Of a DNA stretch of 59,441 nt, positions 39,524 through 47,358 are shown in pieces. Position 1 is the first letter of the stretch; every line of letters begins with the position of its first letter. The stretch comes from Streptomyces sp. SA15 (lineage in GTDB: Bacteria > Actinomycetota > Actinomycetes > Streptomycetales > Streptomycetaceae), in assembly GCF_002291145.1 (NCBI RefSeq), contig NZ_NTGE01000209.1, positions 1 through 59,441 on the forward strand, read 5' to 3'. Made by a program: the position numbers and the translations under genes. Below the pieces are notes generated by a model that was not told the DNA's origin, made no database searches, and saw only the letters and a program-made list of their open reading frames with translations.

Positions 39524-39529
39524 CCTAGG
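39524..39529. repeat. Right target-site duplication of IS481-family element
   Basis: CCTAGG adjoining the right IS end. It contains the stop codon (TAG on the minus strand) of the Fic-domain gene. Confidence 0.85.
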
Positions 39530-40895
39530 GACCGAGGGAGGAGGCACTCCGCAGGGTCTCCGCGAGGTGGATGTCGATGTATCGGGTCAGGATCAGCGCG
39601 TCCTGGGGGTCGTCGGCCTGGAAGGTGACGCGTCGTATCAGGCTGGCCCCGTTGAGGGCGACACCCTCGCGGGCGAGGACGAAGACGAGGGCGAGGAAGG
39701 CGGACCGGGCATTGCCGTCGTCGAAGGGGTGGAAGCAACAGACGTCGAGATAGGCGCGTGCGGCGCGGGCGATCAGAGGGAGGGGCCTACCGCAGCCCGT
39801 TGCGCTCTCGGCCAGGCAGGCGTCGAGGCGGTCGCGGGTGTCCGGGCCGATGCCGTAGCGCTCCCTGCCCCGCTTGGCGAAGGCGGGCAGGCTGCGGAAC
39901 GGCGGCGGCCGCGGGGTGTCCAGGACATGCTGCTGCCAGCCGCGAAGCAGTTCGAAGTCGAGCGAGGCGCCGCGTGCGGCGTCGGCCCGCACCAGGTCCA
40001 GAGCGGCGAGCAGGCCCTCTGCGCGTGCAGGATCCAAGGCGCCGTCGAAGGAGCGGATGTCCTCCGCCGCGCCGTCGCGCGACGGGGTCACGGGTTCCTC
40101 CGCGCCACCGTCCGGGACCTTCTGCCATGGGACGACCTCGCGCACTGCCAGCCAGCGCTGCAGGTGGTCCGGCGCGGGCCCTGCGGACCGTGCGCCGTCG
40201 TCCGGCCGCAGCGACAGTGCGAGCTGCTCGGCGACATCGTCGACCAGGATCGTGTCAGGGCTGGTCCAGCTCCCGAACCGCCCTCCGATCGCCTGGTCGA
40301 CCAGTTCTTCTGCGACCTCGGGGTCGACTCCCCAGCGGCTGAGGAACCAGGTGAGCACTTGATGGCAGTGCCCGTGCCAGCCGCTGCCGCAGCCGGTGCG
40401 GTCGACGACTTGCAGGATCAGATTCCGGGCGGCACGCTCCCACAGGATCTGCTGGTCCTCGACGTCGGCCAGTTCCAGTGGGTACGCCTCGAACCATCCG
40501 GCGAGAGTCTCCAGCCACTCGCGCCACTCGCACAGTGCCGCGACGACACGGGCGAGCGTCTCCTCCGGGGTGGTGATCGAGTGCGGCGGGCAGCACCAGT
40601 TCCCGACCGGCCCTCCATCGAAGTCCCCTTCGTCGTGCGCCCAGCGCCAGCCCACGACCCAGCGGCCGTAGCGCTGGACCAGGGCATGCGACATGGCGTC
40701 GGCCCAGAGCTCGGCCTCGCCCCAGCTCCAGTCACTCATCGCCGAGTCGGCGAGGGGCACATCGGGGCGGCGTGGCACACGGTGGGCCGGCCCGAGCGAG
40801 TGCACCACCTGCGTCGCCGACGCGCTGTCGAAGGGATGACGGGCGGGGTCCACCTCGTCCCAGCTCAGACAGCCAGGGAACAGCTCGACAATCAC
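39525..40895 (-). CDS. Fic-domain protein with divergent active-site motif
   Basis: 456 residues from GTG 40895 (MIVELFPGCLSWDEVDPARH); a TTG at 40931 is a less likely longer start. The C-terminal third is a Fic fold with FHPFDDGNARSAFL (about 55-68 residues from the C-terminus) where the consensus is HxFx(D/E)GNGRxxR: His is kept, the GNGR glycine is Ala and the last Arg is Phe. Fic proteins AMPylate or phosphorylate target proteins; these changes could reduce ATP handling or change the nucleotide. The N-terminal 300 residues are of unknown type with many Trp and His. Its stop codon lies in the IS481 target duplication. Confidence 0.8.
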   Translation of the reverse strand: MIVELFPGCLSWDEVDPARHPFDSASATQVVHSLGPAHRVPRRPDVPLADSAMSDWSWGEAELWADAMSHALVQRYGRWVVGWRWAHDEGDFDGGPVGNWCCPPHSITTPEETLARVVAALCEWREWLETLAGWFEAYPLELADVEDQQILWERAARNLILQVVDRTGCGSGWHGHCHQVLTWFLSRWGVDPEVAEELVDQAIGGRFGSWTSPDTILVDDVAEQLALSLRPDDGARSAGPAPDHLQRWLAVREVVPWQKVPDGGAEEPVTPSRDGAAEDIRSFDGALDPARAEGLLAALDLVRADAARGASLDFELLRGWQQHVLDTPRPPPFRSLPAFAKRGRERYGIGPDTRDRLDACLAESATGCGRPLPLIARAARAYLDVCCFHPFDDGNARSAFLALVFVLAREGVALNGASLIRRVTFQADDPQDALILTRYIDIHLAETLRSASSLGP

Positions 40896-40988
40896 CGCGC
40901 AAGCCTGCCCGTCCGCCCGGCGCCCGTTCAAGCGGATTACCGCAGGACGCGACCCACGCGCAGACCCAGGCTGCGGGCAGGGCTCGGC

Positions 40989-41160
40989 TCAGCCAGGTTC
41001 CTCGCCGCTGACCGCGGCTTCGTATGCGAGCAGCGTGTCGACGAAGATCTGCCGCTGATCCGGTGTCAGGGGAGCCAGGGCCTTGCGCCATGCGGCCGCG
41101 CCCGGGGCCAGCCAGGCGGTGATCGCCGGTTGTTGGTCGGGCGCAATGCCGACGATCCGC
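40989..41160 (-). pseudogene. C-terminal remnant of a MarR-family regulator
   Basis: Reading back from TGA at 40989-40991 the frame gives RRRIVGIAPDQQPAITAWLA, then a Trp-Arg helix and LTPDQRQIFVDTLLAYEAAV, a typical MarR dimerisation C-terminus after the wing. The winged-helix part and start codon are missing; upstream the frame turns into low-complexity Arg/Gly. It is head-to-head with a tautomerase remnant. Confidence 0.5.
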
Positions 41161-41197
41161 CGGCGCCGTCCGCCTCGTCCTCGCGCCGCTCCAGGAT

Positions 41198-41389
41198 CCC
41201 CTCGTCACCCTCAGCATGCGCGAGGCCGCCTATCACCTTCCAGAGATCCCGGACGCTCCCGCCCGTCTGGTCGCCGCCATTACCGACGCGCTGGTCGGCG
41301 TTCTCGGCGAGGACATCCGTAAGCAGATCATCGTGACGATCGTCGGCGTCCCGGACGGTCGCACCGGAGTTGCCGGCACGGTGGCCTGA
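41198..41389 (+). pseudogene. Tautomerase-like gene lacking its start codon
   Basis: From CCC at 41198 the frame reads PLVTLSMREAAYHLPEIPD, then LVAAITDALVGVLGEDIRKQ and GVPDGRTGVAGTVA before TGA at 41387. This looks like a complete 4-oxalocrotonate-tautomerase-type chain beginning at catalytic Pro1, but the codon before it is GAT rather than ATG/GTG, and no in-frame start occurs back to the stop at 41120. The only start is ATG 41216, which would remove Pro1. Hence probably a pseudogene created together with the truncated MarR gene next to it. Confidence 0.5.
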
Positions 41390-41394
41390 CGCGC

Positions 41395-41448
41395 GTGTGG
41401 GCCAGGACCGCCGGTTCAGCGGCCAGGACCGCCGGTTCTGGCCCACAC
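41395..41448. terminator. Long imperfect hairpin with internal direct repeat
   Basis: GTGTGGGCCAG at 41395 pairs with CTGGCCCACAC at 41438-41448. Inside, GGCCAGGACCGCCGGTTC is repeated at 41400 and 41421. Lies between the convergent tautomerase remnant and TetR gene, so probably a bidirectional terminator. Confidence 0.65.
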
Positions 41449-41469
41449 ACCGCGGACCCTACGTATTGA

Positions 41470-42108
41470 CTACGCCAGTTCTGATGCGGTCTCCGTCGCG
41501 CCCGTCAGACCCAGGAGCAGCACCTGGGTGAAGGAGTGTGCCCATTCCGCGTCCACGGGTTCCGCGCTCACCAATGTGCGATGCACCACCGCGCCGGCCA
41601 CCATGTCGAAGATCAGGTCCACCGTGCGGCCGGACTCCTCCGGATCGGTCTGCGGCGGCAGTTCACCGCGGGCCTGCGCGCGCGCCCGGCCCTTGAGGAC
41701 CAGTCTCTTCTGGCGTTCCACGACCGACACCCGAATGCGCTCCCGAAGCGCGTCGTCCCGCGTCGACTCCGCCACCACCGCCATCAGCCCGCTCTTCGCC
41801 TCCGGCCGGTCCAGGATCGCCGCGAACTGCAGCACCACGCCCTCGATGTCGGCGGCCAGCGTGCCGCGGTCGGGGAGGCGGAGTTCGTCGAAGAGTTCGG
41901 CGACCGCGTCGACCACCAGCTCGTTCTTGCCCGCCCAGCGGCGATAGAGGGTCGTCTTCGCAACGCCGGCGCGCGTTGCCACGTCTCCCAGGGTGAGCTT
42001 CGACCAGCCCAGTTCGACCAGCGCCTCCCGCGTCGCGGCCAGGATCGCGGTGTCCGCGGTGGCGCTGCGCGGGCGGCCGGTGCGGCCGGCGGGGGTGCGG
42101 CTCTGCAT
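41470..42108 (-). CDS. TetR-family transcriptional regulator
   Basis: 212 residues; helix-turn-helix at about 20-65 (AILAATREALVELGWSKLTL, VATRAGVAKTTLYRRWAGKN) and a C-terminal TetR_C domain (DLIFDMVAGAVVHRTLVSAE). Starts at ATG 42108. A palindrome CGCTACG-ACT-CGTAGCG lies 84 bp upstream, between it and the thioredoxin gene, and is its probable operator. Confidence 0.9.
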   Translation of the reverse strand: MQSRTPAGRTGRPRSATADTAILAATREALVELGWSKLTLGDVATRAGVAKTTLYRRWAGKNELVVDAVAELFDELRLPDRGTLAADIEGVVLQFAAILDRPEAKSGLMAVVAESTRDDALRERIRVSVVERQKRLVLKGRARAQARGELPPQTDPEESGRTVDLIFDMVAGAVVHRTLVSAEPVDAEWAHSFTQVLLLGLTGATETASELA

Positions 42109-42191
42109 CCGAAGACGATAACCGGGGTTTCCCGCGTGTCAGTGAGGGAGATCACCGGGGTGGGGTGTTCGTGAGGCACTCCGTGCCATTA

Positions 42192-42208
42192 CGCTACGAC
42201 TCGTAGCG
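42192..42208. promoter_or_regulatory. Palindrome upstream of TetR gene
   Basis: CGCTACGACTCGTAGCG: 7-bp arms around a 3-bp centre, in the 272-bp divergent region between the TetR and thioredoxin-TPR genes. Probable TetR operator. Confidence 0.6.
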
Positions 42209-42380
42209 AAAGCTCGTGGTGGACGTCCGCGAGTGGTGGCACATGCGGCGTGGGGTGGGGACCCGGCGCCGGGCGGAACGCGGAACGGAACACGGATCCG
42301 TAGAACCCAGCACAACACGCAGCACAACCGGATTTCACACCGCTTTTCACACACGCGCGCTCACGGGGGAGGATAGACGC

Positions 42381-43361
42381 ATGCAGCCACGGAACATGTC
42401 CATGAGCGGAGTCGTCGACCTCGCCGCGGTGAAGGCGGCCCAAGAGGCCAAGGCGAAGGCGGAGCAGGCGCGGGCCGAAGCCGCCCGGCAGGGCGGGGCG
42501 GGCGGGGCCGTCTCTCCGGCCGATCTCGTCATTGATGTTGATGAAGCCGGGTTCGAGCGGGATGTCCTGCAGCGGTCCGCCGAAGTGCCCGTCGTCATCG
42601 ACTTCTGGGCCGAGTGGTGCCAGCCCTGCAAGCAGCTGAGCCCGGTCCTGGAACGGCTCGCCGTCGAGTACAACGGGCGGTTTCTGCTCGCCAAGATCGA
42701 TGTCGACGCGAATCAGATGCTGATGCAGCAGTTCGGGATCCAGGGGATCCCGGCTGTGTTCGCGGTGGTGGCCGGACAGGCCCTGCCGCTCTTCCAGGGT
42801 GCCGCCGCCGAGGCGCAGATCCGGCAGACCCTCGACCAGCTGGTGGAGGTCGCCGAGCAGCGCTTCGGTCTGACCGGTCTGGTGGTCGACCCGGACGCCG
42901 AGCCGGGCGGCGCCGAGGCGGCGGCTCCCGCGGCGCCTGCGGGGCCGTACGACGCCCTCCTGGAAGCCGCCGTACAGGCCCTGGACGCGGGGGACTTGGG
43001 CGGTGCCATTCAGGCCTACAAGAACGTGCTGAACGACGACCCGGGCAACACGGAGGCCAAACTGGGCCTCGCCCAGGCCGAGTTGCTCCAGCGCGTGCAG
43101 GGCGCGGACCCGCAGCAGGTGCGCAAGGACGCGGCCGACAATCCGAAGGACGTGCGGGCGCAGATCGCCGCCGCCGACCTGGACTTGGTGGGCGGGCATG
43201 TGGAGGACGCGTTCGGGCGGCTCATCGAGACCGTGCAGCGTACGGCGGGTGAGGACCGGGATGCCGTACGGCTGCGGCTGCTTGAGCTGTTCGAGGTCGT
43301 CGGCGCCGAGGATCCGCGCGTGACGGCGGCGCGCAGGGCGCTGGCGCGCGCCCTGTTCTGA
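42381..43361 (+). CDS. Thioredoxin-domain protein with TPR-like C-terminus (CnoX/YbbN-like)
   Basis: 326 residues from ATG 42381, SD GGGGGAGGA. A charged Ala/Lys N-terminal helix is followed by a thioredoxin domain at about 50-155 with active site FWAEWCQPCKQLSPVL, keeping both Cys in a WCQPC motif. The C-terminal 130 residues hold tetratricopeptide-like repeats (AVQALDAGDLGGAIQAYKNV, then NTEAKLGLAQAELLQRVQGA). Similar YbbN/CnoX proteins are chaperone-like holdases combined with redox activity; actinobacterial members with intact CxxC probably act as thiol-disulfide partners. A strong terminator follows 86 bp after the stop. Confidence 0.9.
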   Translation: MQPRNMSMSGVVDLAAVKAAQEAKAKAEQARAEAARQGGAGGAVSPADLVIDVDEAGFERDVLQRSAEVPVVIDFWAEWCQPCKQLSPVLERLAVEYNGRFLLAKIDVDANQMLMQQFGIQGIPAVFAVVAGQALPLFQGAAAEAQIRQTLDQLVEVAEQRFGLTGLVVDPDAEPGGAEAAAPAAPAGPYDALLEAAVQALDAGDLGGAIQAYKNVLNDDPGNTEAKLGLAQAELLQRVQGADPQQVRKDAADNPKDVRAQIAAADLDLVGGHVEDAFGRLIETVQRTAGEDRDAVRLRLLELFEVVGAEDPRVTAARRALARALF

Positions 43362-43446
43362 CCGGGGCGGGAGCCCGGTTCTGACCAGTCGCTAAACACT
43401 GGGGCCTGTGATGCCCGAGTGAAAGAATTGCCGACGGAGTGTCAGT

Positions 43447-43484
43447 GCGGCCGCGTTTTACCAAATCTTGGTAAACGCGGCCGC
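43447..43484. terminator. Strong terminator after thioredoxin-TPR gene
   Basis: GCGGCCGCGTTTTACCAA pairs with TTGGTAAACGCGGCCGC (17 bp, one bulged T) around ATC. It is followed by TGTTACTT. Confidence 0.85.
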
Positions 43485-44010
43485 TGTTACTTGGAGTAAG
43501 TCGAGGGCGTTGATCTGTCGGAATCTGTCCATTGATCAACAGCTTTGTCCTCCCCCCAACTGACACCCAGCGTTGTCGACCGAGACCGGTGGGTCGTTGT
43601 TCGGTTATCCGGCCGTTACCCGTGAGTAACGAACCCCCTTGTGCGGGCGGCGAGAATGCACCACGATCGGCCACGCTCGGTCCATTCCCGTACCCCGACA
43701 GCCGGTTGGGCCTACGGGATTCCCTGGGTCCCCACCGAGCAGAGTCGGCGGCAGTGGTGCCGGCTCTTGGACAGGGGGGTCTTCGCCCACTCGGCGAAGC
43801 CTGTCCAGCAAGGTTGTGCGTGATGCGTGTCAGGCGCGACCAGTGGTTGTCGCTCGGGGGTGATCGCCGGTGATTCGGGCGCGGTTCGTGCCTCCGAGCG
43901 CGGGCGCTCCCCTTCCCGAGGACGTAGCGCTTCTCCCATCCCTGCCCGGCTGAGGCGTCGAGAGACGGTGGCAGTCAGGTCAGGCGATGTACGTCCGAGA
44001 AGGAGGAAAT
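43485..44010. other. Long non-coding region before DUF6230 operon
   Basis: 526 bp with no credible gene. GTTGATC (43509) and GATCAAC (43534) form a spaced inverted repeat, and CTTCGCC/GGCGAAG (43781-43799) a short hairpin. The length suggests a complex promoter or long leader for the DUF6230 operon. No riboswitch family recognised. Confidence 0.5.
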
Positions 44011-44655
44011 ATGGAGTCCCAGGTGCGTGGCGGGACCAGATGGAAGCGGTTCGCTGTGGTCATGGTGCCCAGCGTCGCCGCGGCCGCATGTGTGGGTGTC
44101 GGCCTCGCGCAGGGTGCGCTGGCCGCGTCGTTCAGCGTGTCCGGCCAAGATTTCAAGGTGACGGTCGATCATCTGCACGGCGAGGGCTTTGCTCAGTACG
44201 GCGGTATAGACACCGGCTACACGTCGACCGACGGCGGTAAGAAGACGCAGCATCCCGTCGCGATCTCGTCGTTCAAGACCGCCGAGCTCACGAAGATGTG
44301 CCAGTCGGTCAAGACGGAGATCCCGCTCATCGGGAAGACGGTCTACCTTCGTCTTGACGCTGGGCCGAACGCCCAGAAGAAGGTCGAGGCCACGAACCTC
44401 TACATCGACGTCGCTCAGCTCGACGCCGATGCGGAGTTCAAGAACATCGACATCGGTGTTGCGGTCAAGGACCAGAACAAGGGTCCTGCCGTCAAGGAGG
44501 GCGAAAATGTGCTGCCCGGCGGCTTCGCCCAGCAGGCGGAATCGGCCGACCTCTACAAGGTCAGGCAGACGGCATGGGCGACCACGGCCGGCACCTTCAA
44601 GCTCAGCGGCCTGAAGATGCGTCTTGGCACCGACCCCGACATGGAGTGCTACTGA
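44011..44655 (+). CDS. DUF6230-family exported protein
   Basis: 214 residues from ATG 44011 with a near-perfect SD (AGGAGG). N-terminal signal/anchor at about 12-40 (FAVVMVPSVAAAACVGVGLA, ending ALAAS), then a beta-rich domain (FSVSGQDFKVTVDHLHGEGF, TYLRL-type strands, ending DPDMECY). DUF6230 genes in Streptomyces sit next to DUF6114 genes as here. One Cys near the middle and one at the C-terminus could form a disulfide. Function unknown; cell-envelope location likely. Confidence 0.85.
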   Translation: MESQVRGGTRWKRFAVVMVPSVAAAACVGVGLAQGALAASFSVSGQDFKVTVDHLHGEGFAQYGGIDTGYTSTDGGKKTQHPVAISSFKTAELTKMCQSVKTEIPLIGKTVYLRLDAGPNAQKKVEATNLYIDVAQLDADAEFKNIDIGVAVKDQNKGPAVKEGENVLPGGFAQQAESADLYKVRQTAWATTAGTFKLSGLKMRLGTDPDMECY

Positions 44656-44848
44656 CGGCTCATGCCGCAGGGGTGTCCCCGGGCGGTTGAGCTGTCCATG
44701 GGGGCGGGGAAGCAGCCGCTTCTCCGCCCCGTACACCCCCACCTGACGTTCCGCGTCGGGCACATGCACATACTCAGAGACTTCCGGCTTCTCCACGCCT
44801 ACGGCCGAGCCGGTACGTACTTCCCCCGGACCCAGGGAGCTGTTTTCC

Positions 44849-45484
44849 ATGAGTGCCGAGACTCCGGTCCAGAGCGTCGGGACCTTCGCCCGGCTGCGTC
44901 TGCGATTCCGTGACTGGCGGGGCGCCCGGCCGTTCTGGGCAGGCCTGTTCACCCTGCTCGGCGGGGTGCCGATCGCCTACTTCCCGTATGCCACCCTCAA
45001 GTTGGGGAACATGTCGCTCGCCATGGCGACCACCGCGGGTGCGGGCTCCCTCATCATCGGCGTTCTGCTGGTCACGCTGGGCCTGACGATGTGGTTCCAG
45101 CAGGCCACGCGCATCTTCGCCGGCGTAGCGGCGATCATCCTCGCCCTGGTGTCCCTGGTCGTCTCCAACATCGGCGGCTTCGTCGTCGGCTTCCTGCTCG
45201 CGATGCTCGGCGGCGCGCTCGCCGTCTCCTGGGCGCCGGGCCAGGCGCCCGAGTCCGACGCCGGGCAGAAGGGCGCGGACCAGGGCCCCACGGGGGAGAG
45301 TGTCGCTGGGCCCGCTCCCGAGGCCGCCGCGGGTGAGCCGGGATCACCAGGTGGGCACGGAGTGCCAGGTGGGCCGGGAGAGCCATACCGCCCGCAGAGC
45401 CCCGGCTACGGCGGCGGACCGACTGACCGTACGTCCGAAGGCGTCTGGGCCGACGACTCCAACGGGGGGTACCGTGTCGGCTGA
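44849..45484 (+). CDS. DUF6114-family membrane protein
   Basis: 211 residues. Four hydrophobic helices in residues 30-128 (PFWAGLFTLLGGVPIAYFPY, MSLAMATTAGAGSLIIGVLL, IFAGVAAIILALVSLVVSNI, GFVVGFLLAMLGGALAVSW) and a cytoplasmic or surface tail rich in Gly, Pro and Glu. Co-directional with the DUF6230 gene (193-bp gap) and overlapping the next gene by 11 bp. Probably a membrane scaffold acting with the two exported proteins. Function unknown. Confidence 0.85.
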   Translation: MSAETPVQSVGTFARLRLRFRDWRGARPFWAGLFTLLGGVPIAYFPYATLKLGNMSLAMATTAGAGSLIIGVLLVTLGLTMWFQQATRIFAGVAAIILALVSLVVSNIGGFVVGFLLAMLGGALAVSWAPGQAPESDAGQKGADQGPTGESVAGPAPEAAAGEPGSPGGHGVPGGPGEPYRPQSPGYGGGPTDRTSEGVWADDSNGGYRVG

Positions 45485-46808
45485 CGAGATCCGCGGCGAG
45501 AGCCCTGCGGTGCCGGCACGGGCGAGAACGGGACCGCGGCACGCGGCGCCCAAGAAGCCGTTGTTCACCAGGTTCCACATGCCGGCCGGCAAGGCGATAG
45601 CCATGGCGGCGATGCCGACGGCGGTCCTCATGGGGATGGGGTTCACGCCGACGCTCGCGATAGCCGACGAGCAGCCGACGTCGAACAGCCTGAAGGCGGA
45701 CGAGTACAAGGACTGCCTGGCGGCGCTGGAGGACGGCCCCTCCAAGTCGCCTACGCCGTCGCCCTCTTCCTCGACGGACAAGCCCTCCGACAGCTCGTCG
45801 GACACCTCGGACAAGGGTGACGCGGCAGAACCGAAGCCGTCGGCCCCCACGGGCTCCTCGGACGACTCCTCTTCGTCGGATTCAGGTTCCGACGACAAGG
45901 ACGACGCCGCCGCCAAGCCCGAGCCCACACCGTCCCCCTCCACCTCGCCGGGCAAGGAAGGCACCTCCGGCGACGGCGCCGCCACGCCGAGCCCTTCGCC
46001 GTCCGAGACCGGCGGGGGCAACCTGCTGGAGGACATCGGCGACGCGATCACCGGCATCTTCACCGGCGGCAAGGACTCCTCCTCGGAGGCGAGCCCGACA
46101 CCGTCGACGACTCCTTCCCCCTCCGACTCTGACGACGCGGCCAAGGACACCTCCGACGCCGTCAAGGAGACGACCGAGAAGGTCACCGGCACGGTGGACG
46201 ACACCGTGAAGGACACGACCGACAAGGCGTCCAAGGCGGCCGAGGACACCACCAAGGCCGTGGAGAAGGCGGCCGAGGACGCGGCGGAGAAGGCCACCGC
46301 CTCGCCCAGCCCGTCCCCGAGTTCCTCCACGGACCCGGAGAACTGCCCGGCCGCCACGGACGCGGAGGGCGGGGTCGACAACAAGATCCTGGTGCCGGAC
46401 AACCCGTGGTATCTGGAAGCCAGTTCGCTGACGCTGAAGGGTGCCGACTACCAGGGCATCGTCGAGGTGAGGACCGCGAGCGGCAAGACCAAGAAGGTCC
46501 TGAAGTACGTCATCTCCGACGGGACCGACATCGGCGACCTGCACCAGCTCGTGAAGGAGCACGGCAAGACCTACCACGTGCAGGCGGCCAAGGGTTCGGA
46601 GTCCACGATCACCGGCGGCAAAACGGTGATGTACACGGAGAGCATCTCCGGCAACCTGCTCGGCCTCGTCCCGCTCACGTTCGACCCCGAGCACCCGCCG
46701 CCGCTGAACCTCCCGTGGATCTACTTCACCAACGTGAAGGTCGTGCAGGCCGCCCAGTTCGGCGGAACCCTGCGCATACCCGGGATGCGGCAGTACGTCA
46801 CCGAGTAA
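45474..46808 (+). CDS. Secreted low-complexity protein, third gene of DUF6230/DUF6114 operon
   Basis: 444 residues from GTG 45474, overlapping the DUF6114 stop. An Arg-rich N-terminus precedes a signal/anchor helix at about 38-62 (AMAAMPTAVLMGMGFTPTLA). Residues about 80-190 are Ser/Pro/Thr/Asp linker. Residues about 215-285 form amphipathic repeats like KDTSDAVKETTEKVTGTVDD and DKASKAAEDTTKAVEKAAED, reminiscent of LEA or apolipoprotein-type helices. The C-terminal 140 residues form a compact domain (DNPWYLEASSLTLKGADYQG through GMRQYVTE) with no family I recognise. Two Cys flank the disordered part. Likely an envelope protein working with its two operon partners. Confidence 0.82.
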   Translation: MSADEIRGESPAVPARARTGPRHAAPKKPLFTRFHMPAGKAIAMAAMPTAVLMGMGFTPTLAIADEQPTSNSLKADEYKDCLAALEDGPSKSPTPSPSSSTDKPSDSSSDTSDKGDAAEPKPSAPTGSSDDSSSSDSGSDDKDDAAAKPEPTPSPSTSPGKEGTSGDGAATPSPSPSETGGGNLLEDIGDAITGIFTGGKDSSSEASPTPSTTPSPSDSDDAAKDTSDAVKETTEKVTGTVDDTVKDTTDKASKAAEDTTKAVEKAAEDAAEKATASPSPSPSSSTDPENCPAATDAEGGVDNKILVPDNPWYLEASSLTLKGADYQGIVEVRTASGKTKKVLKYVISDGTDIGDLHQLVKEHGKTYHVQAAKGSESTITGGKTVMYTESISGNLLGLVPLTFDPEHPPPLNLPWIYFTNVKVVQAAQFGGTLRIPGMRQYVTE

Positions 46809-46843
46809 GCGCCCCCATAAGCCCGTTCGGGAGCCGCACACAG

Positions 46844-46889
46844 GGCTGTGGCCCGGTTCTTCCGCTGAGGCGGGGGCCGGGTCACAGCC
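46844..46889. terminator. Terminator after DUF6230 operon
   Basis: GGCTGTGGCCCGG pairs with CCGGGTCACAGCC (one G-T pair) across 20 nt, then TTGT. It lies 35 bp past the operon's last stop and just before the next gene. Confidence 0.75.
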
Positions 46890-46920
46890 TTGTACGGTGA
46901 CGGCCACCAGGGGAGAGGAC

Positions 46921-47343
46921 GTGACCGCTTCGGATTTCGTCCGCGAGGGCCGGCTGTTCCGGGTCGTGGGGTTCAACCCGTCCCACCGGCAGCTCTACCT
47001 CACCAGCGAGGCGCTCGCCGTCGACCGGACGACGACGCACATCGAGATTTACTTCGGTCATGTGGAGCTCATGCTTCTCAAGCCCTTCTATCGCAACGGT
47101 GTTCACATCCGGCGGGCCTCTGCCGACGAGTTCGCCGTCCTCCAGGAGCGGCACAAGCTGGAACCGGGCGACGCCGCCTACACCTGGATGCTCGACCCCG
47201 ACGGCGACAGCTTCGTCATCGCCGGCAACCCGAGCTGGCGCGAGGCCGAGTACGCGCAGATGGGCGACCGGGAGGTCCTCTACGACGCCTCCAAGCCCTG
47301 GCCCCCGGACTTCCCGGTGGAGTCGGGCAGCATCGGCTGCTGA
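46921..47343 (+). CDS. Hypothetical protein
   Basis: 140 residues from GTG 46921 with SD GGGGAGAGGA. Predicted alpha/beta, no signal peptide or TM: FRVVGFNPSHRQLYLTSEAL, HIEIYFGHVELMLLKPFYRN and a C-terminal PWPPDFPVESGSIGC. It looks like a small cytosolic beta-barrel protein. It is followed 15 bp later by another unknown gene, and the two form a probable operon. I do not recognise the family. Confidence 0.7.
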   Translation: MTASDFVREGRLFRVVGFNPSHRQLYLTSEALAVDRTTTHIEIYFGHVELMLLKPFYRNGVHIRRASADEFAVLQERHKLEPGDAAYTWMLDPDGDSFVIAGNPSWREAEYAQMGDREVLYDASKPWPPDFPVESGSIGC

Positions 47344-47358
47344 GCTCATGGAGCTGAC

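Noticed and set aside
40732..41217. Frame overlapping the Fic N-terminus and the marR/tautomerase remnants
   Set aside because: It crosses several unrelated pieces and shows no domain; the remnants in other frames match known families better.
43532..43873. Possible small gene in the long gap before the DUF6230 gene
   Set aside because: No ribosome-binding site, poor third-position GC pattern and a translation without recognisable structure; treated as non-coding.
45882..46976. 364-codon frame opposite the secreted low-complexity gene
   Set aside because: It runs antisense through two genes and a terminator and is Gly/Arg/Val-rich low complexity.
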